Origin: JBDTSW01 sp963799815
GTDB taxonomy: Bacteria; Actinomycetota; Thermoleophilia; Solirubrobacterales; 70-9
Direction: 5' to 3'
Assembly (NCBI GenBank): GCA_963799815.1
Contig: CAWCYG010000001.1
Span: 124,001-188,000 of the forward strand
DNA length: 64,000 nucleotides
The position numbers were made by a program, and so were the translations under genes. Position 1 is the stretch's first letter. Each line of letters begins with the position of its first letter. Under the pieces are notes generated by a model, which was not told the DNA's origin, made no database searches, and saw only the letters and a list, made by a program, of their open reading frames with translations. This document shows positions 16,280 to 25,152 of this stretch, piece after piece.

Positions 16280-17385
16280 GCGCGCACACCCTCCTTGTCC
16301 TTGATCTCGAAGCTGACGCCCCGGTCCTCGAGCTCCGTGAACATCTCCTGAGGGTCGATCGCGGCCTCGGGCGGAAACACTCCCCGGCGCTCGATCGAGC
16401 CCCTCGCGAAAAGCCGTACCGCGGCCGCGGCCGGCGCCGCGGTCGAAACGATGCCCCCGCCGAGGCCCCAAGCCTCCATCGGGCGCGTCACGGCTCGCAC
16501 TCGGACGGCCCGGTCGCCACTGGTGGCGTCGATCACGTGCACCGAAACCGTGTTGCCGGATGGCGGCTGCACCGCGCGGGCGGCGTCGTCGATCTCCTCG
16601 TCAGATGCCTCGGCCAGCTCGCGGAGGCGATCGAGCAGCGACCTCGCAAGCGAGAGACGGAAGCTTCCCTCACGGCAGCCGAAGCTCTCGCCGAAGGTGC
16701 GCATCTCGGAGTGCAGCGTGAAGACCGTGTCGCCCACGCCCACGGGGTCCCCGTACTCGACGGTGCCGCCGTCGTCGAGTGGATCGATCTCGACGGCCTC
16801 GCCACCGCGCAGGATGATGGGCGGGAGCGTGATCTCGTCGATGAGCGTGCGCAGCGCGTAGGGCACCGAAAACCCCTCCGGTGGATCAAGGTCGCGGCCG
16901 GCGGCGGCAACCTGAATCGCATCGGCGGTCCCGCCGAGACGCTCGGCGGCCACCCGCGCCATCAGGTTCGTCTTGCCAGGCGCGGAACCCATTCCCAGAA
17001 GGGCGCTCAGACCCGCGGCCTCAAACTCGCCGTCCAGCTCGAGCTGGCGCGAGGTCACGTGGTAGAGGCCGCCGAGGTCGATGTAGTGGCACCGCGCCTC
17101 GAGGCAGGCCCGCATCGCGTTCAGGTTGACGCGGTAGGACGCGGAGTTCAAGAGCACCTCGCAGTCCGCCAATGCGCGAGGGAGCGAGCCGGGTTCAGCG
17201 GCCTCGGCCGTGGCGTCGACCCGAGTGGCCACGGCCTTGCCGCCGCCGTGCACATCGGCGACCGCCGCGGCCCGCTCCGCATCGAGGTCGAGCAGGACCA
17301 GCCCCGAGACCTCATCGGACTCCGCGAGGTCTCGCACGATGGCCGGAGCGATCGTGCCTCCCGCCCCCAGCACAGCGACCCTCAT
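16276..17385 (-). CDS. Saccharopine dehydrogenase-family NAD(P)-binding oxidoreductase
   Basis: A 369-residue protein with an N-terminal Rossmann fold (VAVLGAGGTIAPAIVRDLAE) and the family body (CHYIDLGGLYHVTSRQLELD, GMGSAPGKTNLMAR). The family covers saccharopine dehydrogenase, homospermidine synthase and carboxy(nor)spermidine dehydrogenase, all acting on secondary-amine bonds. It overlaps PucR upstream and Ald downstream by 4 bp each, so it is a core member of the polyamine operon. Its role may be oxidation or formation of an N-substituted amino acid or polyamine; the sequence does not decide. Confidence 0.85.
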   Translation of the reverse strand: MRVAVLGAGGTIAPAIVRDLAESDEVSGLVLLDLDAERAAAVADVHGGGKAVATRVDATAEAAEPGSLPRALADCEVLLNSASYRVNLNAMRACLEARCHYIDLGGLYHVTSRQLELDGEFEAAGLSALLGMGSAPGKTNLMARVAAERLGGTADAIQVAAAGRDLDPPEGFSVPYALRTLIDEITLPPIILRGGEAVEIDPLDDGGTVEYGDPVGVGDTVFTLHSEMRTFGESFGCREGSFRLSLARSLLDRLRELAEASDEEIDDAARAVQPPSGNTVSVHVIDATSGDRAVRVRAVTRPMEAWGLGGGIVSTAAPAAAAVRLFARGSIERRGVFPPEAAIDPQEMFTELEDRGVSFEIKDKEGVRA

Positions 17386-18944
17386 CTGACGAGCTCCCTC
17401 GCTCGCAGCGCGAGCCATAGCTCGATCCGATCCGTCGCCCGGCTCAGGTCGCGGCCGGTCAGCTCCTCGACCTTGCGGATCCGGTATCGCAGCGTGTGGC
17501 GATGGCAATAGAGGCGCCGCGCAGCGCGCTCCCAGTTCCCGTTGTTCTCGATAAAGGCTTCGAGCGACCGCAGCAACTCGCCTCCGTACTCACCCTCCGT
17601 TAGCTCGATCGGCTCGAGCAGGCCGTCGGCGTAGGCGCGCAGGGCGTCGTCGTCCTGGAGGGCGAGCAGCAGGGTAAAGGCGCCGAGGTCGTCGTGGGAG
17701 GCGACGGCTGGCGCCTCGCCATTGCTGAAGGATGTAGCTTCCAAGGCGCAGCGGGCCTCATGGAATGCACGCCGAAGTGAGCCCACCGATGTCGGCCGCG
17801 ACGCGGCGGCGCGGACCGCGCCGTGGGTCGCCGTGAGAGGCTCGCGCATCCTGCCGGCCATCTCCACTGGGTCGCCGGCTTCGGGACAGACGACCGCACA
17901 CAGGAGCGGCCTGCCTGCCGCGGAAGTCGTTGCCACGAGCCCGCCAGGGCCGAGCTTGGCCATCACCTTCTCGGCGTCGGCCTCCGCGGCGTGCGGATCG
18001 TCGAGCTCGAACACGAGCACCGCCGCCTGCTCACCGATCCCAAACGGTCGAAGCCGGCCGAGCAGGTCATCCGGGTCGAGCCTGCCCGAGAGCGCGTCGG
18101 AGAGCAGATCCCCGGCGAGGCGCCTCTCGGTCTCGCGCACGACTCGTTCGCGCATCATCTCGAGCCCGACGACCATGGCCGCCTGTCGGCCGATCAGGCG
18201 CTCGAACTGACCCAGCGGACCGTCCTCGGAGACGAGCAGGAGCCACGCGATCGCAGATGCATCGCGGCGACCAGAGACCGGCACGACCAGTGCCCGATCC
18301 GTGAGCTCGTCGGGCGCCGGCGCAAACGCTGCAACTTCCCCAGGGGCGTCGCGGCCTGCAACCTCCTCGCTGACGATCTCCACGAGCTCCGGGGCTGGGC
18401 CCCCTTGCCGCGGCTTGCGGCAGATCTCGGTCCCGGCGGCGTCGAGCACGAGCGCGGCGGCGCCCACCGCAGTGGCGATCGAGTCGAGAATCTGATCGAG
18501 GCCACGACCCTCGAGGACCGAGCGTTCGAGCCGCTCGTGCACTTGGCCGGCTCGCTGCAGGACGTCGTACTGCTCGTTCACCAGCTTCCCGAAGGCGTGC
18601 TCGGTGATCGCGATGAACGGCATCTCGTACGGCACCTCGAACAGCGGCAGCTCACGCTTCGCGGCCTCCTCGATCAGCGCCTTCGGCAGCTTCTTGTGGC
18701 TGAAGCCAACGCCGAAGCCGAGGCCGGCGAGGTCGTTACTGTCGAGCAGCTCGATGAACTGGCGCTGCTTTGCGGGGCTGGTCAGCTGGATGCCGGTCGT
18801 CAGCAGGAGCTCGCCGCCCGATAGCCACGGCGTCGGGTCCTCCAGCTCGGAGATGTGGACCCAGCGAATCTCGCGCTCGGAGCCACTGGGGCCAGCCGCC
18901 AGCTCGAGCCCGCACTCCCTGACGAGGCTTGAGACGGTGAGCAT
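17382..18944 (-). CDS. PucR-family transcriptional regulator
   Basis: A 520-residue regulator with an N-terminal PucR domain (about 8-125, SGGELLLTTGIQL), a central CdaR GGDEF-like region (about 270-400), and a C-terminal HTH_30 DNA-binding domain with the signature YCHRHTLRYRIRKVEELTG (about 480-500). Members respond to purines, amino acids or other nitrogen compounds, often as activators. It lies second in the polyamine operon, 18 bp after the aminotransferase, and is likely the local regulator of this operon and of the divergent potADBC. Confidence 0.92.
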   Translation of the reverse strand: MLTVSSLVRECGLELAAGPSGSEREIRWVHISELEDPTPWLSGGELLLTTGIQLTSPAKQRQFIELLDSNDLAGLGFGVGFSHKKLPKALIEEAAKRELPLFEVPYEMPFIAITEHAFGKLVNEQYDVLQRAGQVHERLERSVLEGRGLDQILDSIATAVGAAALVLDAAGTEICRKPRQGGPAPELVEIVSEEVAGRDAPGEVAAFAPAPDELTDRALVVPVSGRRDASAIAWLLLVSEDGPLGQFERLIGRQAAMVVGLEMMRERVVRETERRLAGDLLSDALSGRLDPDDLLGRLRPFGIGEQAAVLVFELDDPHAAEADAEKVMAKLGPGGLVATTSAAGRPLLCAVVCPEAGDPVEMAGRMREPLTATHGAVRAAASRPTSVGSLRRAFHEARCALEATSFSNGEAPAVASHDDLGAFTLLLALQDDDALRAYADGLLEPIELTEGEYGGELLRSLEAFIENNGNWERAARRLYCHRHTLRYRIRKVEELTGRDLSRATDRIELWLALRARELVR

Positions 18945-18962
18945 TTCGCTGGCGGCGCCTCC

Positions 18963-20342
18963 TCAGCCGAGCCGGTCGGAGGCCTCGGTGAGGATCGGCC
19001 GCAAGATGGCCTCGATCTCCTCGAACTGCTCGGAGTCGCAGATGAGCGGGGGCGCCAGCTGGATCACGGGGTCACCCCGATCGTCCGCGCGGCAGATCAG
19101 CCCGCGGCGATAGAGCTCGCCTGACAGGTAGCCACGCAGGAGATCCTCCGACTCCTCGTCGGAGAAGCCTTCCTTGGTCTCCTGGTCCTTGACCAGCTCG
19201 ACCGCGTGGAAGTAGCCGGCGCCGCGCACATCGCCGACGATGGGGATATCGCGCAGGCTCTCGAGCATCGTCCGGAACTCGCCCTCGTTGGCGCGAACGT
19301 TCCCACACAGGTCCTCGCGCTCGAAGACGTCGAGGTTGGCCATCGCCATTGCCGCCGCAACCGGGTGCCCGGCGAAGGTGAAGCCGTGGGTGAACATCTC
19401 GGTGCCGTGCATGAACGGCTCGGCGACCTTCTCCGATGCGATCATTGCCCCCATTGGCGCGTAGGCCGACGTCAGCCCCTTGGCCGTCGTGATGATGTCC
19501 GGCTGGTAGCCGTAGCGCTCGCAACCGAACATGTACCCAAGGCGCCCCCATGCGCAGATGACCTCATCGGAGACGAGCAGCACGTCGTACCGGTCGCAGA
19601 TCTCCCGCACGCGCTGGAAGTAGCCCTCCTGGGGCGGGATGCAGCCGCCGGCGTTCTGCAGGGGCTCGAGGATGACGGCCGCCACGGTCTCTGGCCCCTC
19701 GAAGAGGATCTTCTCCTCGATCTTGTCGGCCGCCCAGAGGGGATCGCGATCGGCCGGCCAGTGGTAGCTGTTGGTGTTCGGGACGTGGTTGCCTCCGGGC
19801 ACCAGCGGCTCGAAATCGGTGCGAAGCGGCGGGATCCCGGTCGCGGCCAAGGCACCCAGGGTGGTCCCGTGATAGGCGATCTCGCGCGAGACGAACTTGA
19901 ACTTCCGCGGGTTACCCGTGCGCTGGTGGTAGGCGCGGACGAGCTTGATCGCCGACTCAACGGCCTCGGAGCCACCGGAGGTGAAGAAGACGCGATTGAG
20001 GTCGCCGGGAGTGAGCTCAGCGATGCGAGCAGCGAGCTCGATCGCTCGCGGATGGGCGTAGCTCCACAGCGTCGTGAAGTCGAGCTCCTCCACCTGCCGA
20101 GTCGCTGCCTCCCCGATCTCCGCGCGTCCGTGTCCGGCGTTGCAGCAAAAGAGGCCGGAGAGGCCATCGAGGTAGCGGTTGCCGTGCTCGTCCCAGATGT
20201 AAGGGCCCTCGCCGCGGACGATGATCGGAACCTCGGCATCGTCGTAGGCGCCCATGCGGGTGAAGTGCATCCACAGGTGCTTCTTCGCCAGCTCCTGCAG
20301 GTTCGAAGTCGTCGTACGTGTGGGGGTGGTCGTGCTCGCCAT
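18963..20342 (-). CDS. Class III aminotransferase (putrescine/GABA:pyruvate type)
   Basis: PLP enzyme of 459 residues. The PLP lysine is in TTAKGLTSAYAP and the cofactor Asp in LLVSDEVICAWGR; GSEAVESAIKLVR binds the phosphate. It belongs to the group of omega-amine:pyruvate, putrescine and GABA aminotransferases (SpuC-like). First gene of the polyamine operon, with a strong GGAGGAG site before the ATG at 20342, divergent from potA. It may act on putrescine, on GABA, or on both; having only one such enzyme in the operon suggests a broad one. Alanine made from pyruvate could be recycled by Ald. Confidence 0.9.
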   Translation of the reverse strand: MASTTTPTRTTTSNLQELAKKHLWMHFTRMGAYDDAEVPIIVRGEGPYIWDEHGNRYLDGLSGLFCCNAGHGRAEIGEAATRQVEELDFTTLWSYAHPRAIELAARIAELTPGDLNRVFFTSGGSEAVESAIKLVRAYHQRTGNPRKFKFVSREIAYHGTTLGALAATGIPPLRTDFEPLVPGGNHVPNTNSYHWPADRDPLWAADKIEEKILFEGPETVAAVILEPLQNAGGCIPPQEGYFQRVREICDRYDVLLVSDEVICAWGRLGYMFGCERYGYQPDIITTAKGLTSAYAPMGAMIASEKVAEPFMHGTEMFTHGFTFAGHPVAAAMAMANLDVFEREDLCGNVRANEGEFRTMLESLRDIPIVGDVRGAGYFHAVELVKDQETKEGFSDEESEDLLRGYLSGELYRRGLICRADDRGDPVIQLAPPLICDSEQFEEIEAILRPILTEASDRLG

Positions 20343-20489
20343 GGGTCTCCTCCAGTCCCGAGATACGAGTCGGTATCGCCGTTCCGTATAACCGTACCCC
20401 GTCCTCGCAGGGTGACAATGACGACGAGGATGAGATTATCACCGAAAACTTGTACAGTGCGACCAAGAGGGCACTTGGGAGAGGAGACC
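20343..20489. promoter_or_regulatory. Divergent promoter region between the aminotransferase and potA
   Basis: A 147-bp gap, AT-richer than its surroundings. A TACAGT near 20453-20458 could be the -10 for potA and a TTATAC on the minus strand near 20386 a -10 for the aminotransferase. No clear palindrome was seen. This is where PucR would be expected to bind. Confidence 0.4.
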
Positions 20490-21701
20490 TTGAGCACCAC
20501 CGCCACACCGCCAGGCGAAGGCGGCAGCCATGCAATCAGCCATGCAACCGATGGCGACGCGCAGCCGAGCGTGCGCCTCGAGAGGGTCACCAAGCGTTTC
20601 GGCGACTTCACCGCCGTCCGCAGCATCGACGTCGAGATCGAGCAGGGGGAGTTCTTCACCCTGCTCGGGCCGTCAGGCTGCGGCAAGACCACGACGCTCC
20701 GCATGATCGCGGGCTTCGAGGATCCCACCGAGGGCCAGGTATTGATCGACGGCGACGACGTGGCCGGCCTGCCGGCCCACCGGCGTCCGACCAACACCGT
20801 CTTCCAGAGCTACGCCCTCTTCCCGCACCTGAGCGTCGGCGAGAACGTGAGCTTCGGCCTCAAGCGCAAGGGCGTCGCGTCGAGCGAGATCGCGACTCGC
20901 GTCGAGGAGGAGCTCGAGCGCGTGGGGCTCCCCCGCGAGGCGAATCGCAGGCCCAACCAGCTCTCCGGCGGCCAGCAGCAGCGTGTGGCGCTTGCGAGGG
21001 CGATCGTAAACCGCCCGCGGGTCCTGCTCTTGGATGAGCCGCTGGGGGCGCTCGACCTGAAGCTCCGCAAGGGCCTGCAGCTCGAGCTCAAGCGCATCCA
21101 GCGCGACGTCGGGATCACGTTCGTCTACGTGACGCACGATCAGGAGGAGGCGCTCACGATGTCGGATCGGATCGCGGTCATGAACCGCGGCCGGGTCGAG
21201 CAATGCGCCCCGCCCGAGGACGTCTACGAGCGTCCCACCACCACCTTCGTCGCCGGCTTCATCGGCGTCTCCAACCTGATGCCCGGCACGGTCGAGGACG
21301 CCTCGGCGGGCCGCACCGTCGTCAAGCTCGACAGCGGCGTCGAGGTCGAGGCGACCACCGACGGGCTCGCAAGCGGCGAGCGCTGTCACGCCGTCGTGCG
21401 TCCCGAAAAGCTCCACATCACGGGAAGCCAAAACGGCGATCGGCCGCCCGAGGGCTGGCCCGCCATCGACGGCGTGGTCCAGAGCTCGGTTTTCCTTGGA
21501 ACCGCGACGCAGATCGTCGTCCAACTGCCTGACGAGGTGCGCCTGACCGTATTGGTGCCAAACGCAGACGAGGCGGAGCGCTCGCGCCTGCCGGGAGGGG
21601 GCGCGCCTGTGCGCGTCTCGTGGGCGCCCGAGCACACACATGTGGTGCGCGAGTCGGAGGCGGCAGAAGCCGCCGAGCCGGCCGTGGCCGAGACAACCTG
21701 A
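20490..21701 (+). CDS. potA: Spermidine/putrescine ABC transporter ATP-binding protein
   Basis: ATPase of 403 residues. Walker A is GPSGCGKTT, the signature LSGGQQQR, Walker B LLLDEPLGALD, and the H-loop VTHDQEEA; the C-terminal third (about 290-390) is a TOBE domain. It energises polyamine import by the PotB/PotC permeases. The frame is open far upstream, but a TTG at 20490 preceded by GAGAGGAGACC is the natural start. It leads the potA-potD-potB-potC operon divergent from the polyamine catabolic operon, which supports polyamine specificity. Confidence 0.92.
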   Translation: MSTTATPPGEGGSHAISHATDGDAQPSVRLERVTKRFGDFTAVRSIDVEIEQGEFFTLLGPSGCGKTTTLRMIAGFEDPTEGQVLIDGDDVAGLPAHRRPTNTVFQSYALFPHLSVGENVSFGLKRKGVASSEIATRVEEELERVGLPREANRRPNQLSGGQQQRVALARAIVNRPRVLLLDEPLGALDLKLRKGLQLELKRIQRDVGITFVYVTHDQEEALTMSDRIAVMNRGRVEQCAPPEDVYERPTTTFVAGFIGVSNLMPGTVEDASAGRTVVKLDSGVEVEATTDGLASGERCHAVVRPEKLHITGSQNGDRPPEGWPAIDGVVQSSVFLGTATQIVVQLPDEVRLTVLVPNADEAERSRLPGGGAPVRVSWAPEHTHVVRESEAAEAAEPAVAETT

Positions 21702-21740
21702 AGTCCATCGAGCAAAGACAAGGCCGAGGAGGCAGACCAG

Positions 21741-22865
21741 ATGAAGAAGGTATGGATCGCGATCGGAGTCCTGGCGTGCTCGCTGTTCTTGGCGGCGTGC
21801 GGGAGCGACCTCGGCGGAGGCGGTTCCGAGGAAGAGGTCGAGACGGCCGAGGCCGAGGGCGAGCCCTCAGGCGATCTCACCATCTCCAACTGGCCCTTCT
21901 ACATCGACAAGGAGACGGTCCCCGACTTCGAGCAGCAGACGGGCGTCTCGGTCGACTACATCGAGGACGTAAACGACAACAACGAGTTCTTCTCGAAGCT
22001 GCAGCCCCAGCTCCAGAAGGGGGACTCGGCCGGACGCTCGATCGCCGTCGTCACCGACTGGATGGCGGAGAAGATGTACAGCCTCGGGTACCTGCAGAAC
22101 TTCGACAAGGAAGCGATCCCGAACGTCGTCGACAACTTGACGCCGACCCTGTCAAACGCGAGCTTCGATCCGGAGCGCAACTTCTCAGCGCCGTGGCAGG
22201 CGGGGATGACCGGCCTCGTTGTGAACACGAAGCTGGCGCCGGACATCAAGTCGATCGAGGACCTCTTCGACCCGAAGTACAAGGGCGAGGTCTCGGTGCT
22301 CACCGAGCTGCGCGACACCATCCCGCTGATCATGAAGAGCGAGGGCGTGGACGTCGAAAATGCCACCACTGACGACTGGATGGCGGCGATCGACAAGATG
22401 CAGGAGGCGGTTGACTCCGGCCAGATCGGCGACTTCACCGGCAACGACTACACGGCGGACCTCGCCCGCGGCGATGCGATCGCCGCGATCGGGTGGTCCG
22501 GCGATGCCGTCCAGCTCCAGGCCGACAACCCGGACATCGAGTTCGTGATGCCGGAGGAGGGCTGCATCCAGTGGTCGGACAACATGGTGATCCCGGTAGG
22601 GGCACCGAACCCGACCGCCGCCTACGCGTGGATGGACTACGTCTATGACCCGAAGAACCAGGCGCAGATCACGGATTACAACTACTACGTGAGCCCGGTG
22701 GACGGGGTCAAGGAGATTCTGGAGCAGCAGGACTCGGCCGCGGCCAAGAGCAACCTGGTGTTCCCGGACGAGGAGTACACGAAGAACTGCAGCTCGCAGC
22801 CGAACCCGCCTGCCGAGGACGAGCAGGAGATCGACCGCGCGTTCCAGGCGGTGCTGACGGGCTAG
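21741..22865 (+). CDS. potD: Spermidine/putrescine ABC substrate-binding lipoprotein
   Basis: A 374-residue PotD-family protein. A Sec lipoprotein signal (MKKVWIAIGVLACSLFLAAC) ends in lipobox LAAC with Cys20, followed by an acidic linker. The mature domain begins with DLTISNWPFYIDK and contains the ligand-site-like segment GYLQNFDKEAIPN. The ATG has an AGGAGG site. It captures polyamine outside the membrane for PotBC. The paralogue at 106 uses a Tat signal rather than Sec. Confidence 0.93.
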   Translation: MKKVWIAIGVLACSLFLAACGSDLGGGGSEEEVETAEAEGEPSGDLTISNWPFYIDKETVPDFEQQTGVSVDYIEDVNDNNEFFSKLQPQLQKGDSAGRSIAVVTDWMAEKMYSLGYLQNFDKEAIPNVVDNLTPTLSNASFDPERNFSAPWQAGMTGLVVNTKLAPDIKSIEDLFDPKYKGEVSVLTELRDTIPLIMKSEGVDVENATTDDWMAAIDKMQEAVDSGQIGDFTGNDYTADLARGDAIAAIGWSGDAVQLQADNPDIEFVMPEEGCIQWSDNMVIPVGAPNPTAAYAWMDYVYDPKNQAQITDYNYYVSPVDGVKEILEQQDSAAAKSNLVFPDEEYTKNCSSQPNPPAEDEQEIDRAFQAVLTG

Positions 22866-22907
22866 GCGGAGCCCCAACCCCAACGCTGAAGACCGCGTGA
22901 TCAGCCC

Positions 22908-23771
22908 ATGAAGGCACGCCGCTCGACCGCCTACGGCCTCCTCGGACCGGGGATGCTGTGGCTGGTCATCTTCTTCGTGCTGCCGATGGCGTTCATGGCG
23001 TACATCTCGCTGAACTCCGGCACGCTCGAGCAGGGTTACTCCTTCACAGCGGAGTGGAGCAACTTCGGCAGCGCGGTTTCGGACTTCAACACGCAGTTCG
23101 GCCGTACCTTCATCTATTCGGGCATCGCCACGGTCCTGGCCCTCCTGATCGCCTACCCGCTCTCCTACGCGATCGCGTTCAAGGCGGGCAGGTGGCGCAA
23201 CGTGCTCCTCTTCGCCGTGATCGCGCCCTTCTTCACCACCTACCTGATCCGGACGCTGGCGTGGCAGACGATCCTGGCCGACGAGGGGCCGGTGGTCGAC
23301 TTCTTCAAGGCGATTAGCGTGGTCCCGGAGGGCGGCAAGATCCTCGACACACCGGTCTCGGTGATCGCGGGGCTCACCTATAACTTCCTGCCGTTCATGG
23401 TGCTGCCGATCTACGCGAGCCTCGAGCAGATCGACGAGGGCCTGATCGAGGCGGCGCGGGACCTCTACGCGTCCGCGCGTGAGGCGTTCCTGCGGGTGAC
23501 GCTGCCCCTCTCGATGCCGGGCGTGATCGCCGGCACGCTGCTCACATTCATCCCGGCGAGCGGCGACTACATCAACGCCGACTTCCTAGGCGGGCCGGGA
23601 CAGTCGATGATCGGCAACGTGATCCAGGCGCAGTACCTGGAGGTCAGGGACTACCCGGTCGCGGCGGCGCTCGCGTTCGTGATGTTGGCGGTGATCATGG
23701 TCCTGGTCTTCATCTACATCCGCTTCGCCGGGTCCGAGTCGCTCATGGGTGAGGAGCCCGAGCGCACATGA
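22908..23771 (+). CDS. potB: Spermidine/putrescine ABC transporter permease
   Basis: Membrane permease of 287 residues with about six transmembrane segments. The EAA loop that contacts the ATPase is EAARDLYASAREAFLRVTLP (about 184-203). It follows potD by 42 bp and overlaps potC by 4 bp. With PotC it forms the polyamine channel. Confidence 0.92.
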   Translation: MKARRSTAYGLLGPGMLWLVIFFVLPMAFMAYISLNSGTLEQGYSFTAEWSNFGSAVSDFNTQFGRTFIYSGIATVLALLIAYPLSYAIAFKAGRWRNVLLFAVIAPFFTTYLIRTLAWQTILADEGPVVDFFKAISVVPEGGKILDTPVSVIAGLTYNFLPFMVLPIYASLEQIDEGLIEAARDLYASAREAFLRVTLPLSMPGVIAGTLLTFIPASGDYINADFLGGPGQSMIGNVIQAQYLEVRDYPVAAALAFVMLAVIMVLVFIYIRFAGSESLMGEEPERT

Positions 23772-24628
23772 GCTGGCTACGCCGAAACGGCGTCAACGTC
23801 TTCGCCGGCCTCGCCGTCGCCTACATGCTGATCCCGATCGCGGTGATCGCGGTCTTCTCGTTCAACGATCCCGAGGGCAAGTTCAACTTCATCTGGAGCG
23901 GGTTCACGCTCGAGCACTGGAAGGACGCGTTCAGCATTCCCGAACTGAACGACGCGCTCATCACGAGCCTCGAGTTGGCGGCCCTCTCCACGCTCGTCGC
24001 CACGATCCTTGGCACGATGATCGCCCTGGCGCTCGTCCGCCACCAGTTCCGCGGTCGCGTCGCCACGAACTTCCTGATCGTGATCCCGACGGCGACGCCC
24101 GAGGTCGTGATCGGCGCCGCCCTCCTCTCGATGTTCGTCTACTTCGAGGTCTCGACCGGCTTCGTGACGCTGCTCTTGGCGCACGTCATGTTCTCGATCT
24201 CGTTCGTCGTGATCGTGGTGCGCTCGCGGCTGATCGGCTTCGACCGAAGCCTGGAGGAGGCGGCGCGTGACCTCGGCGCCGGCGTCTTCACGACGTTCCG
24301 TCTCGTCACGCTGCCGCTGATCCTGCCCGGGGTGATCGGGGGCGGTCTGCTCGCGTTCGCGCTCTCGATCGACGACTTCGTGATCTCGAACTTCACCTCG
24401 GGCACGACCGTGACGTTTCCCCTCTACATCTTCGGCGCCTCGCAGCGGGGAATCCCGGTGGAGGTGAACACGATCGCGACGATCCTGTTCATGGCGACCG
24501 TTGCAGTGATGGCGTTCACCGTCTGGCAGCAGCGGCGGGCGGAGAAGCTCGCCGCGGCGGTCCCCGACGACGAGGACGATCTGTACATGGCCACGCCGGC
24601 CCCCTCCCCGGGCGCGGCGGGCGGCTGA
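23768..24628 (+). CDS. potC: Spermidine/putrescine ABC transporter permease
   Basis: Second permease, 286 residues, with about six membrane segments and the EAA loop EEAARDLGAGVFTTFRLVTL (about 162-181). The start overlaps the potB stop (ATGA). A charged C-terminal tail of about 30 residues ends the protein. Last gene of the potADBC operon. Confidence 0.92.
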   Translation: MSWLRRNGVNVFAGLAVAYMLIPIAVIAVFSFNDPEGKFNFIWSGFTLEHWKDAFSIPELNDALITSLELAALSTLVATILGTMIALALVRHQFRGRVATNFLIVIPTATPEVVIGAALLSMFVYFEVSTGFVTLLLAHVMFSISFVVIVVRSRLIGFDRSLEEAARDLGAGVFTTFRLVTLPLILPGVIGGGLLAFALSIDDFVISNFTSGTTVTFPLYIFGASQRGIPVEVNTIATILFMATVAVMAFTVWQQRRAEKLAAAVPDDEDDLYMATPAPSPGAAGG

Positions 24629-24667
24629 GCGTCAGTACGAGCGGGTAGCCGGGCGGCGGGCATTCTC

Positions 24668-24693
24668 GTTTCTCATTCACTCGCCTGGGGTAT
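24668..24693 (+). promoter_or_regulatory. SigB/SigF-type general-stress promoter
   Basis: GTTT (24668-24671), a 16-base spacer, then GGGTAT (24688-24693): a perfect match to the known SigB/SigF class consensus GTTT-N14-17-GGGTAT. It lies 10 bases before the ATG of the STAS gene at 24704, so the transcript would have almost no leader. Confidence 0.75.
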
Positions 24694-24703
24694 TGCCGAG
24701 AAA

Positions 24704-25108
24704 ATGGATGCCTCCGAGGCGTTCGGGCACCCCATGCCGGCCTCCGAGCTGCCGGCACGTGAAGCCTTCGGCACGCGGCTCGCGGTACGCGGAGGCGTCG
24801 CTTGGCTGGCGCTGTGCGGCGAGTTGGACGTGTTTGCCGCTCCCACATTGCGCGCAGCGATCACGTCTGAGGAGGTCGCCGCCGCGGACGCCCTCGTGCT
24901 CGACCTGCGCTCCGTTACCTTCATGGACTCCTCTGGGCTGTCGGTGGTTCTGAGCGCCCACGAGCGAGAGAGAGGCAAGGGTGGAGACCCGTTGCGCATC
25001 GTGATCCGCGGCTCGGAGCCCGTCGAGTCGCTCTTCCGCACGATCGATGCGGCCGACTACCTGCACCTCATCGACGGTCCGGAGGCTCTGGAGCGCGCGG
25101 GATCCTGA
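24704..25108 (+). CDS. STAS-domain anti-sigma factor antagonist
   Basis: A 134-residue protein with one STAS domain (about 25-128). The phospho-acceptor region is SVTFMDSSGLSVVL, with the DSSG serine that an anti-sigma kinase phosphorylates in SpoIIAA/RsbV proteins. Unphosphorylated, it would bind the HATPase anti-sigma factor and free a sigma factor. Its SigB/SigF-type promoter suggests positive feedback. The likely partner kinase is encoded at 26991. Confidence 0.9.
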   Translation: MDASEAFGHPMPASELPAREAFGTRLAVRGGVAWLALCGELDVFAAPTLRAAITSEEVAAADALVLDLRSVTFMDSSGLSVVLSAHERERGKGGDPLRIVIRGSEPVESLFRTIDAADYLHLIDGPEALERAGS

Positions 25109-25110
25109 AG

Positions 25111-25138
25111 GTTTTTTAGATTTACGCAGGCCGGGTAG
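25111..25138 (+). promoter_or_regulatory. Possible second SigB/SigF-type promoter
   Basis: A T-rich GTTTTTT tract (25111-25117) and GGGTAG (25133-25138) precede the small gene at 25153. Measured from GTTT the spacer is 18, slightly long, but the T-run allows a shorter one. GGGTAG matches the -10 consensus at five of six positions. It is a weaker call than the promoter at 24668. Confidence 0.45.
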
Positions 25139-25152
25139 GCTCATACCAGGAC

